From Bactericera cockerelli (Eukaryota > Arthropoda > Insecta > Hemiptera > Triozidae): DNA of 64,000 bases. Under the pieces are notes generated by a model, which saw nothing but the letters and a program-made list of their open reading frames with translations, had not been told where the DNA came from and did no database searches. Location: positions 23,932,883-23,996,882 of the forward strand of contig CM044956.1 in the NCBI GenBank assembly GCA_024516035.1, read 5' to 3'. The position numbers were made by a program, and so were the translations under genes. Shown one piece after another: positions 1 to 10,934 of the stretch (the stretch's first letter is position 1; each line of letters opens with the position of its first letter).

Positions 1-127
1 ACGGGACTCGAGTTCCTGCCCGCGCTGCCCAAAGCCTTCAGCTCAACCGTCAACTCCACCAGTGAGGCCTCAGTACTGAGCATCTCGGTGGATAACAAAG
101 TGCTCCTGCACAGCGTGCCGCATAGGT
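1..127 (+). CDS. Penultimate coding exon (partial) of an unidentified + strand gene
   Basis: An open frame from the first base reads TGLEFLPALPKAF and then a Ser/Thr-rich stretch with N-x-S/T sites (NST), ending SVPHR. The exon ends with one base of a split codon at a strong donor, T|GTAAGT, at 127/128. Joined to the acceptor at 2040 the split codon becomes TGT (Cys) and the frame runs into a hydrophobic C-terminal tail. GC content and codon use are clearly higher than in the surrounding AT-rich intron. The family is not recognised. A Ser/Thr-rich, potentially glycosylated stalk before a membrane anchor suggests the juxtamembrane region of a surface protein; this is inference. Confidence 0.72.
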
Positions 128-595
128 GTAAGTACCATAGCCAGCCTGGTTGACACAAACCTTGGAAAACAATCAATTTTGATCCAAGTCTAATTCACGA
201 CATCACACAATACATACGACTGTCCCTACCTGTTCCTCCAGCTCTGACAGACTCTGTCGAGAGCGCTGATTCTCTACTAAGTTACCTTAAGACAATTAAG
301 CTGTACACCCAAGTATAAACACCAGAAGAATCGGCGTGAACGACCTGTCCAAAGTGTCTAGTAACAGTGTTAAAGCGCCTAATAGAAAAAAAATTCACGA
401 CATGTAAAACCAGAAAACTGGCCAGCTATCAAGCAGGGAACATCAAAATTGAAAGTTCCCTGAAATTTTAAATACCGAGTTAAGAAATTAATGTTCTCAA
501 TTTAAGTTCATAATGAAACACAATAAACATACCCTGGACACGGAAGCAGTCCAAGACACTGGTTCTGGGCGTTTAAGACTTCGTGATGCTATGCA

Positions 596-705
596 TTTCG
601 GCCCAACCCAGGCTGGGTGAGGTTCCTACAAATGGAGTGTAACACCTCCGTCGTGATATGACCATGCAGTTGAAAGCTACGTTAAATCTAAAATTAAAAA
701 AAAAT
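596..705 (+). repeat. Fragment of the SINE core shared by 5S- and tRNA-headed families
   Basis: Contains CCCAGGCTGGGTGAGG, then an AATGGAGtGTAA-CCTCCGTCGTGATATGACCATG block and GTTGAAAGC-ACGTTAAA followed by an A-rich tail. This is the 3' two thirds of the 5S-headed SINE at 32147-32415. The head is missing. Confidence 0.65.
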
Positions 706-828
706 ATATATACAGGGTGATTCAGAAAAGTACCGTCAAACGTTAATCACATATTCTATGGGCTAGTTAAGGAGGGGTCAACTCTATAAAAGAAAGTGCG
801 CAAATGCCTCCTTAAGCCGAAATAAGAT

Positions 829-933
829 TTACAACAAATGTTCCACATGGGCTCCTCTGGCTTCAATGCAGACCTCCATACGCCTTCGAAAAGATTGACG
901 AACACGTTCAAATATTCCAGGTGTATTTCTTTG
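829..933 (-). pseudogene. C-terminus of a mariner-like transposase
   Basis: The minus strand reads QRNTPGIFERVRQSFRRR, MEVCIEARGAHVEHLL and a TAA stop. The pattern 'RVR.SFRRR...CIE..G.H.EHLL-stop' is the characteristic end of insect mariner-like transposases. Only about 35 residues survive; the DDE/D core is absent. It ends immediately inside the left TIR, which is where a transposase 3' end normally lies. Confidence 0.7.
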
Positions 934-1464
934 TTAAATAATGAATTGGCTGAAAATTCTTGTTCTAAAATTGTATGCTAGTTGCATAGGTTTCAAAACT
1001 TAATGCGGTTTTAAAATCTTCAATTTCAATTTTCAAGCGTTTGTGTTGGTTTGAGAAAAAAATTATTCAGAACATTTTTGTAGACAATGACAGACGTTTT
1101 AATAGGGTGAAAACCAAATTCAATTACAAGCAACAACTAAAAAGTTAGAAACTTTTTTCTACCATCTGACCCTCCTTACATTGGAATGGTGTTAAATTTT
1201 GTGCAAAAAGAAAGGTGCTATCTAGTATTGAGAGTGATTTTTGACATTTTCATGTCTTTGCTCTGGCACATAACCAAAATTATGTAACGAAATTATGTAA
1301 CGAAATTATGTAACGAAATATTAAATTATAAAAAGAGAGAAGAGAAAAAGTATGTGTCATGCGCACAATACGAAATTTGGTCAGTTAAGTTTTAGACCTT
1401 GAATAGTAAAGATGAAAATGTCCCAATGGTTGCAGACTCGTATGCAAGCGTTTTTGCGTAGTAG

Positions 1465-1552
1465 TCACTGTGGCAGAGTGAGTTAGCGCGCTAGGCATTG
1501 CACACATGGTGACCTGGGTTCGATTCCCAGCGGGGGAGGATTTTTTTTTACC
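1465..1552 (+). repeat. tRNA-derived SINE head (family S1), inside the 713-1735 element
   Basis: Shows a pol III A-box-like segment (TGGCAGAGTGAGTTAGCGCG) and a B box (GGGTTCGATTCCC) with tRNA-like spacing. The same head occurs at 42271 and 62887. The SINE body is missing or diverged here. Confidence 0.75.
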
Positions 1553-2039
1553 ACATTGCGATATCCCAAATAGGTAAGCCGTAAAATGAAAATTTCGATT
1601 GTTTAAAAACACCTTAAGGGGCGTGTACCTCCGTTAGGAGGCATTTGCGCACTTTCTTTTATAGAGTTGACCCCTCCTTAACTAGCCCATAGAATATGTG
1701 GTTAACGTTTGACGGTACTTTTCTGAATCACCCTGTATATATATATATATATATGATATATATATTTCGTGTATGACCTATAAGTCCAGGACTCTAATTT
1801 CTTGATGATTTCTTTATGAAAACAACGCTAATCAACAAAGGTTTGGCGGCGCGCAATTTAGCAACAATCGACTTTTTCTAACCATTGAGTTGTATGTAGA
1901 TAGGTATTTTTTCCGTAAGTTATCGAAAGGAGCTATCACACATAGAGAATAGTGGCTGGGAGCATAGGGATTTTGAACTCTTCCTCCTAGTGTAAAATCA
2001 ACTTTGACCAATATGTACACGTATTTATTCTCTCCCCAG

Positions 2040-2125
2040 GTACCATATCACTCCGATCTGCCTTGCTGCTGGTGTTCCTAGTGGCTCTCTGTACCTTTGC
2101 CCTCATCACTGCTCTGGAGCTCTGA
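2040..2125 (+). CDS. Last coding exon: hydrophobic C-terminal membrane anchor or GPI signal
   Basis: The exon follows a pyrimidine-rich acceptor (TTCTCTCCCCAG) and completes the codon left open at 127. It encodes 27 residues plus a TGA stop: TISLRS, then a run of about 18 hydrophobic residues (ALLLVFLVALCTFALITA), ending LEL. A basic residue followed by a hydrophobic stretch at the extreme C-terminus fits either a single membrane span or a GPI-attachment signal. The exon lies tail to tail with the Ig-superfamily gene on the other strand. The reading frame is secure because both splice sites and the stop agree; the protein's identity is unknown. Confidence 0.72.
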
Positions 2126-2293
2126 GTACCTCACATTCTACTTGCAATTATTCCATTCTAAGCGGGTCATTGTATACGCGATTCAGTAAATGTGTACTGA
2201 GAATCTAGATAATTTTTCAAAAGCTTGTCCTTCCTTGAGTAAGGATAGAACAGTTCATAGACACCCATGCGTAAAATCAAATCTCAATGCTTC

Positions 2294-2299
2294 AATAAA
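2294..2299 (+). other. Poly(A) signal AATAAA of the + strand gene
   Basis: AATAAA lies 168 bases after the stop codon at 2123-2125, a normal spacing for a short insect 3' UTR. Confidence 0.5.
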
Positions 2300-2625
2300 C
2301 ATTGGAGGAGCTAATCGCAAGTGAGTCTGGAAGCTATAGCTTCGAATGAGGAAAAACAATTGAAATGTTTTGGTGATTTATAGAGTGTAGACGACAAGAA
2401 ATTTTGAAACGTTTGTATTGCTGTGATGCCACTAAATTGAACTTTTTTATCACTAAAGAATAAAATTCTATCCGATTTTGCACTGGGTTTTTGTAGAACA
2501 TTCCTCGAGTTTGAATATGATGAGTTCTCAATTGGCTGACAGTAAAATTTCAGGCAGTCAGTTACAGGCCTATTGGTCTTGTGCTGGGCCGACATGAGAG
2601 ATCTCTTTAATTTTAAAAAGTTTTA

Positions 2626-2762
2626 GGGCGGAATTAATAGACGTTTTTGTAATACCTCTTGGGCGGTAAGTCACGGATTGCGTACTGTGTAAGATAGGGA
2701 AAACCGACGCTTAGCAATGACTTGAGTTATAGAATTTGTTAATTAATTTCGCCCTTATTTTT
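2626..2762. mobile_element. Palindromic MITE, copy 1
   Basis: The ends are inverted: GGGCGGAATTAATAGAC at the left and TTAATTAATTTCGCCC at the right. A close relative with the same interior (GTCACGGATTGCGTACTGTG, AAAACCGACGCTTA) lies at 5343-5475. About 135 bp, no coding capacity. Confidence 0.6.
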
Positions 2763-2839
2763 AATCCCAATCAGTGCAGAGATTTTATCATCCATTTGAA
2801 ATTAAGATCTGTCGGGATGAAAGGACTAAAAGTCCCATA

Positions 2840-2975
2840 TCATCATCATAGGGTGGCGTCATCGTGAACAGTAGCCAGACAGTGGAGGAATGACTCAGCA
2901 CTTCTACCACTGTTTTTACAAGAAGGCTAATAATTGACAAGGGCCCCCAAAACCAAGCCAAGTCCCATATCTGGG
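2840..2975 (+). repeat. Dispersed repeat with CATCATAGGGTGGCGTCATC motif
   Basis: The block running from ATCATCATAGGGTGGCGTC through GTAGCCAGACAGTGGAGGAA and CAAGGGCCCCCA recurs almost unchanged at 22793-22945, and in diverged form around 13830-13900. No terminal structure could be recognised, so the class is unknown. Confidence 0.6.
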
Positions 2976-3005
2976 CAGTAAAATTATCGTTGAACGTCTA
3001 CTATT

Positions 3006-3362
3006 CTTCTTCTTCTTTTACTCTGTCCCATCCCGCTCAAGCAGGGTCGACGTTGTTCAACCTCATGGTTGAGGTTGATTGGTTTTGGCACATTTTTTAC
3101 GGCTGGATGCCCTTCCTAACGCCAACGATTCTATTTGATTTAACGTCCTGGATTAGGACGGGGGTTTTACCCTCCATTCGCTGGGAATCGTACCAGCTAC
3201 CCACATTAACCTCACCCAGCCTGGGTAGGGCCGGAAATGGCAGCCTCACGTGTTTGGATGGAACAGAATTTTCTTCGAAAAGTCTGCCCCAGCCGGGAGT
3301 TGAACTCGGGAACTCTGGACTACGGGCAGTAGTCACAACCATTACGCCACGGAGGCACGGAG
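3006..3362 (-). mobile_element. tRNA-derived SINE (family S2) with RTE-type 3' tail and target duplication
   Basis: On the minus strand the element starts CCTCCGTGGCGTAATGGTTG (A box) and has a B box, GAGTTCAACTCCC. The core follows (CCCAGGCTGGGTGAGGTTAA, then GCGAATGGAGGGTAAAACCC), then a unique tail ending CAACGTCGACCC-GAGCGGGA-GGGACAGAGTAAAAG and (AAG)n. A 17 bp direct repeat, GTTGAACGTCTACTATT, flanks it at 2989-3005 and 3363-3379. The tail matches the 3' end of the RTE-like LINE at 36148-36436. Confidence 0.88.
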
Positions 3363-3827
3363 GTTGAACGTCTACTATTATGTATATTTATTATTTTATA
3401 ATTTGATCTGATCTGCTGATACCTTGTTACTTTTTCTATTTAATTTTGAAGTGTTTTGGTTTGTTGAGTGCCTTAAAATAATGTAAGATATAGATTACCA
3501 TTCGTATCCCAGTGGTGATCATATTGGTTTTGGGGCCCGGGTGCATCTCCCGCCTGTTAAGAAAATTTCTACTTTTTTTTAAAATGAACATTTATTCAAA
3601 GAGAGGTCTATAATAATCGAAGTCCTTGCCCCTCTACTTTCTACTTTGGATGTCCGCGGTTCACTCATTCCTCGCGAGAAAATATGATTTGCTACTATAC
3701 GAGTATTTGTGAGTACAATCAGTTGTGGCATGACTATTATGATATTAAATAATTTGTGAATCGAAAGAAAATGAGTAACTTCTTGTAAAGCTGATTGAGG
3801 TACCCTCCCATTAAAGTTGTGTTTAAA

Positions 3828-3871
3828 GTATAGTTTTTGTGTGTTATTATGATAACACACAAAAACTATAC
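3828..3871. repeat. 44 bp perfect hairpin
   Basis: Twenty-base arms, GTATAGTTTTTGTGTGTTAT and its exact reverse complement, are separated by the four bases TATG. No repeat relative was seen elsewhere in the window. Confidence 0.8.
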
Positions 3872-3879
3872 ATTTTACT

Positions 3880-5340
3880 TCTTCTTTTGAATCTGCAAGT
3901 TAATCTCATTGCAGTAGCATTATAATAAAATTAATGCTTCATTTTCTTTACCAATGGAATGGATCACTTATACCTATTTTTTATTGACTCTATAGAAAGT
4001 CATTTTGTCATATTCATAATGCTTTTCTAAGAGCTGGCGGATTGCAAAAATTAAGTCATTTGTCGATCTTCCCGGTCTGTAGCCATCAAGCCATACTGTT
4101 CTTCATTTAATTTCTCTTCTATAACAGGTCTTATTCTTCTTTCAATTTTACTACGAACGTAAACTTGAGAACTTGAGATGTTAATGCGATTCCACGATAG
4201 ATTGAGCATTAAATTTCCTGTTACTTCCTTTCTTATATATTGGTATAATAATTCCTTTCTTCCATTCTTCTGGAACTATTCCGTTTTACCAAATTGTTTG
4301 GAATAATCCAAACAATTACCAACTAAACCTGAGTTTTTTATCATTTCATCTGTGATTTCTTAGGTTCCTGTTTTTCATATTTCCATACATAATCAATGTC
4401 ATTCCAACTAAAATCTTCATCAAAAGGTGAGCGATAAACGTGTCCCAGAACACGATGAAATCCTTGGAAGAAAAAAAGCCTCAAAAGAACGTGTAGACTG
4501 AAAAATTTAAATACGTATCCGCTTTTTTCCGATTCGGCAACTTTAAAAGGCTTTTTAAGGTCTTTCGCGTTTTTTTTATGGCGGAAATGTCTTTTTCGCG
4601 TATATTTACTTATGACTTTGTAATTAACTATTTTTTTCCATTTGCAAGTGATCCATTGTAAAGAGAGCTGATAGCAATTTTCGACTTTGTATAGCTATTT
4701 ATGTTCCATAATAAATTATGAACCTTACTACTACTTGTTTTTGAATGCATAGTAAGAGGTTGTTTCTGAATGAAAATAGAAAATTAAAAGTATAGAATTT
4801 TAACATATCATTTGTAAAATTAACGAATTAATTAAATTACAAAAGTCAGTAGTTTAAGTTTCATATATTTCCATTTATTTTTGAAAGAATTAATTAGGTT
4901 TTAGATGTTTTGTGCGTTTGGAATTATATTTTTCAATTGAAAAATATTCAGTATAAACAAATTATATCGAACTATAATTCTAGATTTTAATAATATATTT
5001 TTTAGATTACTAGCTAGTTACCTACCTAAAAATTTGTTGGTATTAAAAAGTCAAATAAATTTTGTATTGAAATATTTTAAAATAGGTTTATTTATTTTTA
5101 ATTTCATCACTCAGATTTATACACGTTACAAATTAATAGAAAGAGACTTTTTGTAATATAGTTCTACTAGGTGCTTAAATCTTAAATATTAGAAATATTC
5201 ATATTTTAATTGGATTGAATCAGGAAAACTTCTTCTAAAACTTGAGTAAAAAAAAAGAAAAGAAATAAAAAAAAATGCAAAGTTTTCAGTTTTAAAATTA
5301 AAATAGAAGGGGTAGTTGTCTGATTTCATTATTAAAAAAT
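3880..5340. other. AT-rich intergenic sequence, no gene seen
   Basis: Very AT-rich with many homopolymer runs. No exon-like open frame with splice sites and no recognisable element termini were found. Confidence 0.5.
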
Positions 5341-5342
5341 TC

Positions 5343-5475
5343 AAGGCGAAATTAATGGACGTTTTTGTAATACCTCTGTGGCGCTAAGTCACGGATTACG
5401 TACTGTGTAAGATAGGGAAAACCGACGCTTAACAATGACTTATGTTATCGATGTTGTCTATTAATTTTGCCCTAA
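5343..5475. mobile_element. Palindromic MITE, copy 2
   Basis: Ends AGGCGAAATTAATGGAC and GTCTATTAATTTTGCCCT are inverted. The interior matches 2626-2762 (TTTTTGTAATACCTC, GTCACGGATTACGTACTGTG, AAAACCGACGCTTA). Confidence 0.62.
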
Positions 5476-5566
5476 ATGACAAATCACTTTTTATTTTGAA
5501 AGATATTTAAAAGTCACCAAGATACTTTTGATTTACATTTGTATGAGAAGAAGAAAATTAATTATA

Positions 5567-6378
5567 CAAGGTGTACAAGTTTTTTTATAGAAATTTTCAG
5601 AATCAATTGTAAGGGACACTCTAAGGGCCTAATTATAAAACAGGATTAGTTAATCTTAGTGGACACTATCCCTTCACCTTGACAACTGTAGAGGTCATAT
5701 ATTATCTAAGCCCGGCTTTGTAGCGTATATTAACTCTGTGGCCAGCCTTCGTGACGGAAAATACCTATCGGTCAGCTGATAAAATCGAAGGGTCGGCTTG
5801 GATTTACTAATCCAGTTTCATAATAAACCTGAGACTAAAATAATCTTAGATAATTTTTCGAAAAATGCTGTTGAATTGAAAGATGAACAAAACCAAACAA
5901 AAAATCTCCTACTTCACACTCTCCTATCACCACACTTCACATCTTGCTATCTCTCTTTTTCTTTTTCTCCTTTTGCTTCTCCCTTTCCCGGGGCCACTTG
6001 ATGCCTGAGACTGGTTGCTTCTGGCGCGTTAGTTTTTAATTAGTTTAAGTTTTAGTATCTAATTAGTAATTTAAGATAAATGTGAAACACATACTTTGTA
6101 TATATTTATTCAGAATAAACATTTGATTGATTGATTGATAACTCAGTTTAGAATGCAAACAGGTACAAAATGTTAGGTATTAGGTATTTACTTGGGAAAT
6201 TTACTTAATAATCATATTGCACAAAAATATGAGATTCGTTTTCAATACTTTTCAACAAGTTCAAATGTATTTTTCAGATGAAAACTTTTTTTCAAGTATT
6301 TTTTTTTTTTTAGTTTATCAAAAAATTACCCAAGATTGAAAAAAAAAAAAAAAAAAAAAAAAAAACTTGGACACCTTG
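5567..6378. mobile_element. Probable old TIR element with a LINE-tail insertion
   Basis: The ends CAAGGTGTACAAGTTTTTTT and (reverse complement) CAAGGTGTCCAAGTTTTTTT resemble the CAGGGTGTCCGAGTTTTTTT terminus of the element at 59104-59628, with substitutions. Inside, 5615-5800 is a dispersed repeat shared with 36475-36600 (AACAGGATTAGTTAATCTTA). Positions 5940-6140 look like a non-LTR retrotransposon 3' end: CCCGGGGCCACTTGATGCCTG, then AATAAACATTTGA and (TTGA)n. Classification is tentative. Confidence 0.42.
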
Positions 6379-6863
6379 TACATCTAGGTGAAAGTGGAAA
6401 TCATTTTTATACTTAAATTAATGTAATAAGGATCTTTTTAATTAAACAAGATTGCATAGAAGATAAACATTAATTGAATACCCCTTAGAAAACTGAAAAA
6501 AAACGGACTGCCAAAAATATGTTTTGTGTTTTTAAAACTAGAAAATCAAATAAAGAAGTTCTCTTCTACTTAAAATGAGATTTAACACGAACAGCACAAA
6601 ATGTTGGACTGATTCTCAAAAAATTAAAAAGCCATTTATATTTATATATATATATTTTTTTTTAAATGCAACAAAATAAAATATAGATGACTTTTCTGTA
6701 AAAGAAAAAAACTACAATAACTAATAATAATGAAAACAAGGATCGTATACTAAAAACAATTGCGAAAATGTAGAGCAAAAAATAGCAGAACAAACTAAAA
6801 TAATGATTGGGTATTATTTTAGTACGAATGTTCTAATGTATATCATGTCTTTTTATTAAATAC

Positions 6864-7110
6864 TAGCCGTTTGCCCGTGCTTTGCAACGGGACTAAATTT
6901 CAAATTTACTAAGGCATGGCCGTACTGCTGGACAGCAATGCCTTTTTGAACTTTTTATAATTTTTCTGGACAAAGCGATAATGGTTTTGGGGGGGTCAAT
7001 TCTGAGACATTTTTCGCTATCTCTTACCGTTTTGGCTAAACAACTCCGGACAAACAAACAAACAAACATAGGTAGGTAGGTAGTCCTTTTTTCTGTTTTA
7101 TATATAGAGA
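6864..7110 (+). repeat. Dispersed repeat beginning ACTAGCCGTTTGCCCG
   Basis: Starts ACTAGCCGTTTGCCCGTGCT and ends with (CAAA)n and (GGTA)n short repeats. The head resembles the widespread insect repeats that begin with a 'CCCG..GCTTCGC' block. A related head is at 13917 (ACTAGCGGGTTACACCCGCA), and a minus-strand fragment is near 43410-43440. The mechanism of spread is not evident. Confidence 0.45.
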
Positions 7111-7339
7111 TTTTTTCTCTAGTTCTATAAATTTCTGCAGTAATTGAGATTCAAAACGGAAAAATTCCGACTCTTAGTTGATTCTGATTCATCCTTATTA
7201 CTGGTACTTCGTATCATGAACCGATCCTTCAAATTCTAATCAATTACCTATGTATGATTGGATTGATGCATTATTCTGAATTTAAAAATCAAGTTCACAA
7301 GTTTGGAAATTTATACTTTTCTACATAAATATTATTATA

Positions 7340-10300
7340 CAGGGTCCGCCCAAAAAAAGGAGCCACTCGAAATATCTAGAGAACTACTTTTCAGAAATGT
7401 ATTACAAATAGGGTGATTCTATTTAAGATTCCAAAGTTGACCCCCCCTGGGGCCGCCCCTGGTAATGATAAAAATTAAAACCTATAGTCTAGTAATCCTG
7501 GCTTTTAAAAATGCAAGTTTTGGTGTAGTTTTGATTTTTTGTACCATAGTGTATTTTGAGCTGCTGAACACGAATCTGAGGTTTGCCAACAAAAATTTTA
7601 CCGGCAAATTTTTTTACAGGCAAAAAACAGGCAAAAAATTGGACTATTTTTAGTTTTTCTAAAATATCTCCCAAGTGATTTAATAAACGCCAACACTAAC
7701 TCCATACAAAGTTGTTCACAACTAAATTCCCTACATTTTATATTCCACAAAAAAAATTGTGCGACCAACCTTTAAGCTTTGAGGGCGCCCTCAAAATGCA
7801 GGCAAAAAATCAAAAGTGACCACATTTGCGATTTTTTAAAATTTTACTTCAAAATAACGCTTCTGACAATATTTTTGGCAGTTAAAGACGTCATTGATGG
7901 CTTACAGGCTAAAGTTTCAGACTTTTTCAGCCTTTTAGAAGGACCTTTGCAGCCTTTTGGAGTGATCAGAGTCACCTGTGTCTATCTAGAACCCTGGTTT
8001 TAAAACAAAAAGTTTTGCTGTACTTGTGATTTTTGGTAATATAGTGTATTTATAGCTGCAAAGTATGAATTTGACGTTTGCCAACAAAAAAAATGCCGTC
8101 ATTTTTTTAACAGGCAAAAACGGCCTGAATGGAGCTTTTTTCAGTTTTTAACAATATCTCCGAAACTATGCATTTCAAAGCAACGTTGGGTAAATACTAA
8201 GTTCAACATAACTGAATTTCCTACATATTATGTTCCCAATATTTTTTTGTGCAACCAACCTTTGAGCTTTGAGAGCGTCCTCAAAGCCCAGGCAAAAAGT
8301 CAGAAAAGGCAAAATTTGAAATTTTTGAAGTTTACCTCGACATAAACTTCTTGGCAGTGTGAATGATATTAATAATGGTTTAAAGGCTAAATTTTTTGAT
8401 ATTTACAGTACATCTTTGTGAGGGACTTGGACCAGGGTCCTCCATTGATGGCATGATATCGCAATGCAAGCATAGAGCGGAGCAGGAGAGTCCTGCTTTC
8501 CTGCAGCCACAGTTTCCTGTACATTTGCAGGAAACGAGCTTCAGCAATTCGGGGGGAGCGGGGGCAGAGAGATTTAATATAGGTTCTAGACCTGTTTGAG
8601 TTTGCTTCCATCCCCATTCTTCAGGAGCTTTACTTACTCCCAACCATTGTTGCACTTGATGGTACAGGGTACACCCTGAGGGAGTGCACACGGTGGTAAC
8701 GCAGCAATGTTGGAGTTGATTCTAAAGGCTACCTTGGTATAACAAATGTATCGCAGATGATTAAGTGATGACGGACTTTTTCCACTGGACGCATACAAAT
8801 GTATTAAGAAGCGTTCTCCTGCTGCCGCTACAGAGTCTTGGGACGCTTTAGAGTCTTTGAAGACGTCTATAACTTTTCCAAGACTAGGACTTTTTACAAG
8901 GGTTTTTAAAATTTTTCCTATTTCCTTGTTTAAAGAGAGCCGACGTCTTATCACACCTGCTCATTGCATGTATAAAGAGGATGTGTTCTTTCACGCATGA
9001 GGAAGTAGCTTCAAGGGGTGAATACAAAGCTGGACAAATGGTCTGCTTTCCAGGTTTTAAATAGAAGACATTGTCAACTTCACAGAGCACAATCAAGATT
9101 ACTAATATTCCCCTACTATAGTAACAGTCTCATTTGAGTGCGGTCGTAAGAATCAGTACGCCTGCATCTTCTTCTGCCTGCTTATATTGCAAACCTGCTT
9201 CTGAAAGTTTGGTAGTAAGTAAGTCAATGAGACGACTCTAATTTCTTGGATTTGCTAGAAAATTATCTTTTGACATTGTTGGTGTCATGGTGTCATCAAA
9301 AAGCATGTCTGCAGATGAGAGAGTCCTCGTTCTCCTCATACGCTCAGCTGTCTTTGTTCCTCTTTGAATATCTTCAGGCTAGCCATCGAAGACAAACCTC
9401 TGCCCCAGGATATTTGGAGATGACATACTGCATGTATCTGTCACAGTTTGAAGAGAATGATGCATTTGTAGGCCAGACAACTCTGGGTAACAGGAATTCC
9501 CCATCAATTACATATTGCACCTGACCAGTAAAGTGCTTGTTCGTCAGGGGCTTAAGATCTTTGTATAGAGTGGACTTTGTTCCTTTTCTCATGCATCCTT
9601 TGTCAAAAAGTGACAGAGAATAAGGTCCTAGATCGTAGCTCAAAAAGTTTTCGAGTTTTTCGTTGGAATGCTTAGCAAATGAAATCCGTTGGAATAAAGT
9701 TGTGGGATTCACGGGGACCATTCGAACATCTTCATTCTATTTTTGTTGTCTCTTTTTACTCCTGCATCCTTCAAAGCAACGTGTTGATCAGAGCTAGAAA
9801 GCGAAACACCACAGTCCTAGATTGATGGAAGTGATCCTGATCTAGATCCAGGTATTACAAAAAATCTGCAAAGGTCACGAAATTTAGCTTCTAAAGTTTA
9901 GACCTTTAGAGTCTAAACTAAACAATATCATACACACTGCCAAGTAGGTTATGTCGAGGTAAAACTTCAAAAAGTCCAAATTTGCCTTTTCTGATTTTTT
10001 GCCTGGGCTTTGAGGACGCTCTCAAAGGTTGGTTGCACAAAAAAATATTGGGAACATAATATGTAGGAAATTCAGTTATGTTGAACTTAGTATTCACCCA
10101 ATGTTGCTTTGAAATGCACAGTTTCGGAGATATTGTTAAAAACTGAAAAAAGCTCCATTCAGGCCGTTTTTGCCTGTTAAAAAAATGACGGCATTTTTTT
10201 TGTTGGCAAACGTCAAATCATACTTTGCAGCTATTAATACACTATATTACCAAAAATCACAAGTACAGCAAAACTTTTTGTTTTAAAACCAGGGTTCTAG

Positions 10301-10931
10301 ATAGACACAGGTGACTCTGATCACTCCAAAAGGCTGCAAAGGTCCTTCTAAAAGGCTGAAAAAGTCTGAAACTTTAGCCTGTAAGCCATCAATGACGTCT
10401 TTAACTGCCAAAAATATTGTCAGGAGCGTTATTTTGAAGTAAAATTTTAAAAAATCGCAAATGTGGCCACTTTTGATTTTTTGCCTGCATTTTGAGGGTG
10501 CCCTCAAAGCTCAAAGGTTAGTCGCACAATTTTTTTTGTAGAATATAAAATGTAGGGAATTTAGTTGTGAACAACTTTGTATGGAGTTAGTGTTGGCGTT
10601 TATTAAATCACTTGGGAGATATTTCAGAAAAAACTAAAAATAGTCCAATTTTTTGCCTGTTTTTTGCCTGTAAAAAAAATTGCCGGTAAAATTTTTGTTG
10701 GCAAACCTCAGATTCGTGTTCAGCAGCTCAAAATACACTATGGTACAAAAAATCAAAACTACACCAAAACTTGCATTTATTTCGCTATTTTTGGGCTTGC
10801 GGTACTAGACTACTAGTTGAAAAGGTTTTCCCCTCGATATTATGATACACGTGTTATATTAAAAAAAAAAATATTATTATTTTCGAGTTCTCTAGATATT
10901 TCGAGTGGCTCCTTTTTTTTGGCGGACCCTG
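7340..10931. mobile_element. 3.6 kb element with about 1 kb inverted arms (CAGGGTCCGCC ends)
   Basis: The termini are CAGGGTCCGCC and its reverse complement, followed by a shared GGAGCCACTCGAAATATCTA block. The arms (7340-8400 and 9890-10931) are mirror images over most of their length, diverging near 7385-7490 and 10770-10890. A mirrored 74-codon open frame in both arms (7779-8003 and 10283-10507) is a by-product of this symmetry. The central 1.5 kb is unique and carries a decayed minus-strand coding region (8380-9721). It lies in the intergenic space between the two host genes. Confidence 0.85.
8380..9721 (-). pseudogene. Decayed transposon protein with a C-terminal cysteine-rich CXC-like motif
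   Basis: Consecutive minus-strand frames read as one broken protein. First comes a segment with NFLSYDLGPYSLSLFDKGCM and YVIDGEFLLPRVVW (9721 to about 9374). Next is FYLKPGKQTICPALYSPLEA with HILFIHAMSRCDKTSALF (about 9096-8884). Then come AAGERFLIHLYA and SSLNHLRYICYTK (about 8900-8634). The last segment is QQWLGVSKAPEEWGW with a cysteine cluster, SCKCTGNCGCRKAGLSCSAL (8691-8380). Several frameshifts and stops separate them. From memory this order matches a large uncharacterised protein family common in aphids and other arthropods and carried by transposons; its function is unknown. The 61347-61919 open frame resembles the N-terminal part of the same family. Confidence 0.68.
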
Positions 10932-10934
10932 TAT

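Larger units (their letters stand above)
713..1735. mobile_element. Mariner-like TIR element, 1.0 kb, decayed
   Basis: The termini are near-perfect inverted repeats of about 100 bp, beginning CAGGGTGATTCAGAAAAGTA and reaching the GCGCAAATGCCTCCT block. Both ends abut TA within a (TA)n tract, consistent with a TA target duplication. Just inside the left TIR, the minus strand encodes the C-terminus of a mariner-like transposase (829-933). Near the right end lies a tRNA-derived SINE head (1465-1552), and TAACGAAATTATG is repeated three times around 1277-1320. It is a deletion derivative and cannot encode its own transposase. Confidence 0.82.

Noticed and set aside
2040..2125. Last exon of the Klingon-like gene
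   Set aside because: It is on the opposite strand, and that gene has its own hydrophobic tail exon at 13683-13810.
7779..8003. A 74-codon frame present twice (also 10283-10507 inverted)
   Set aside because: It is in the mirrored non-coding arms of the 7340-10931 element; the duplication reflects the inverted repeat, not a gene pair.
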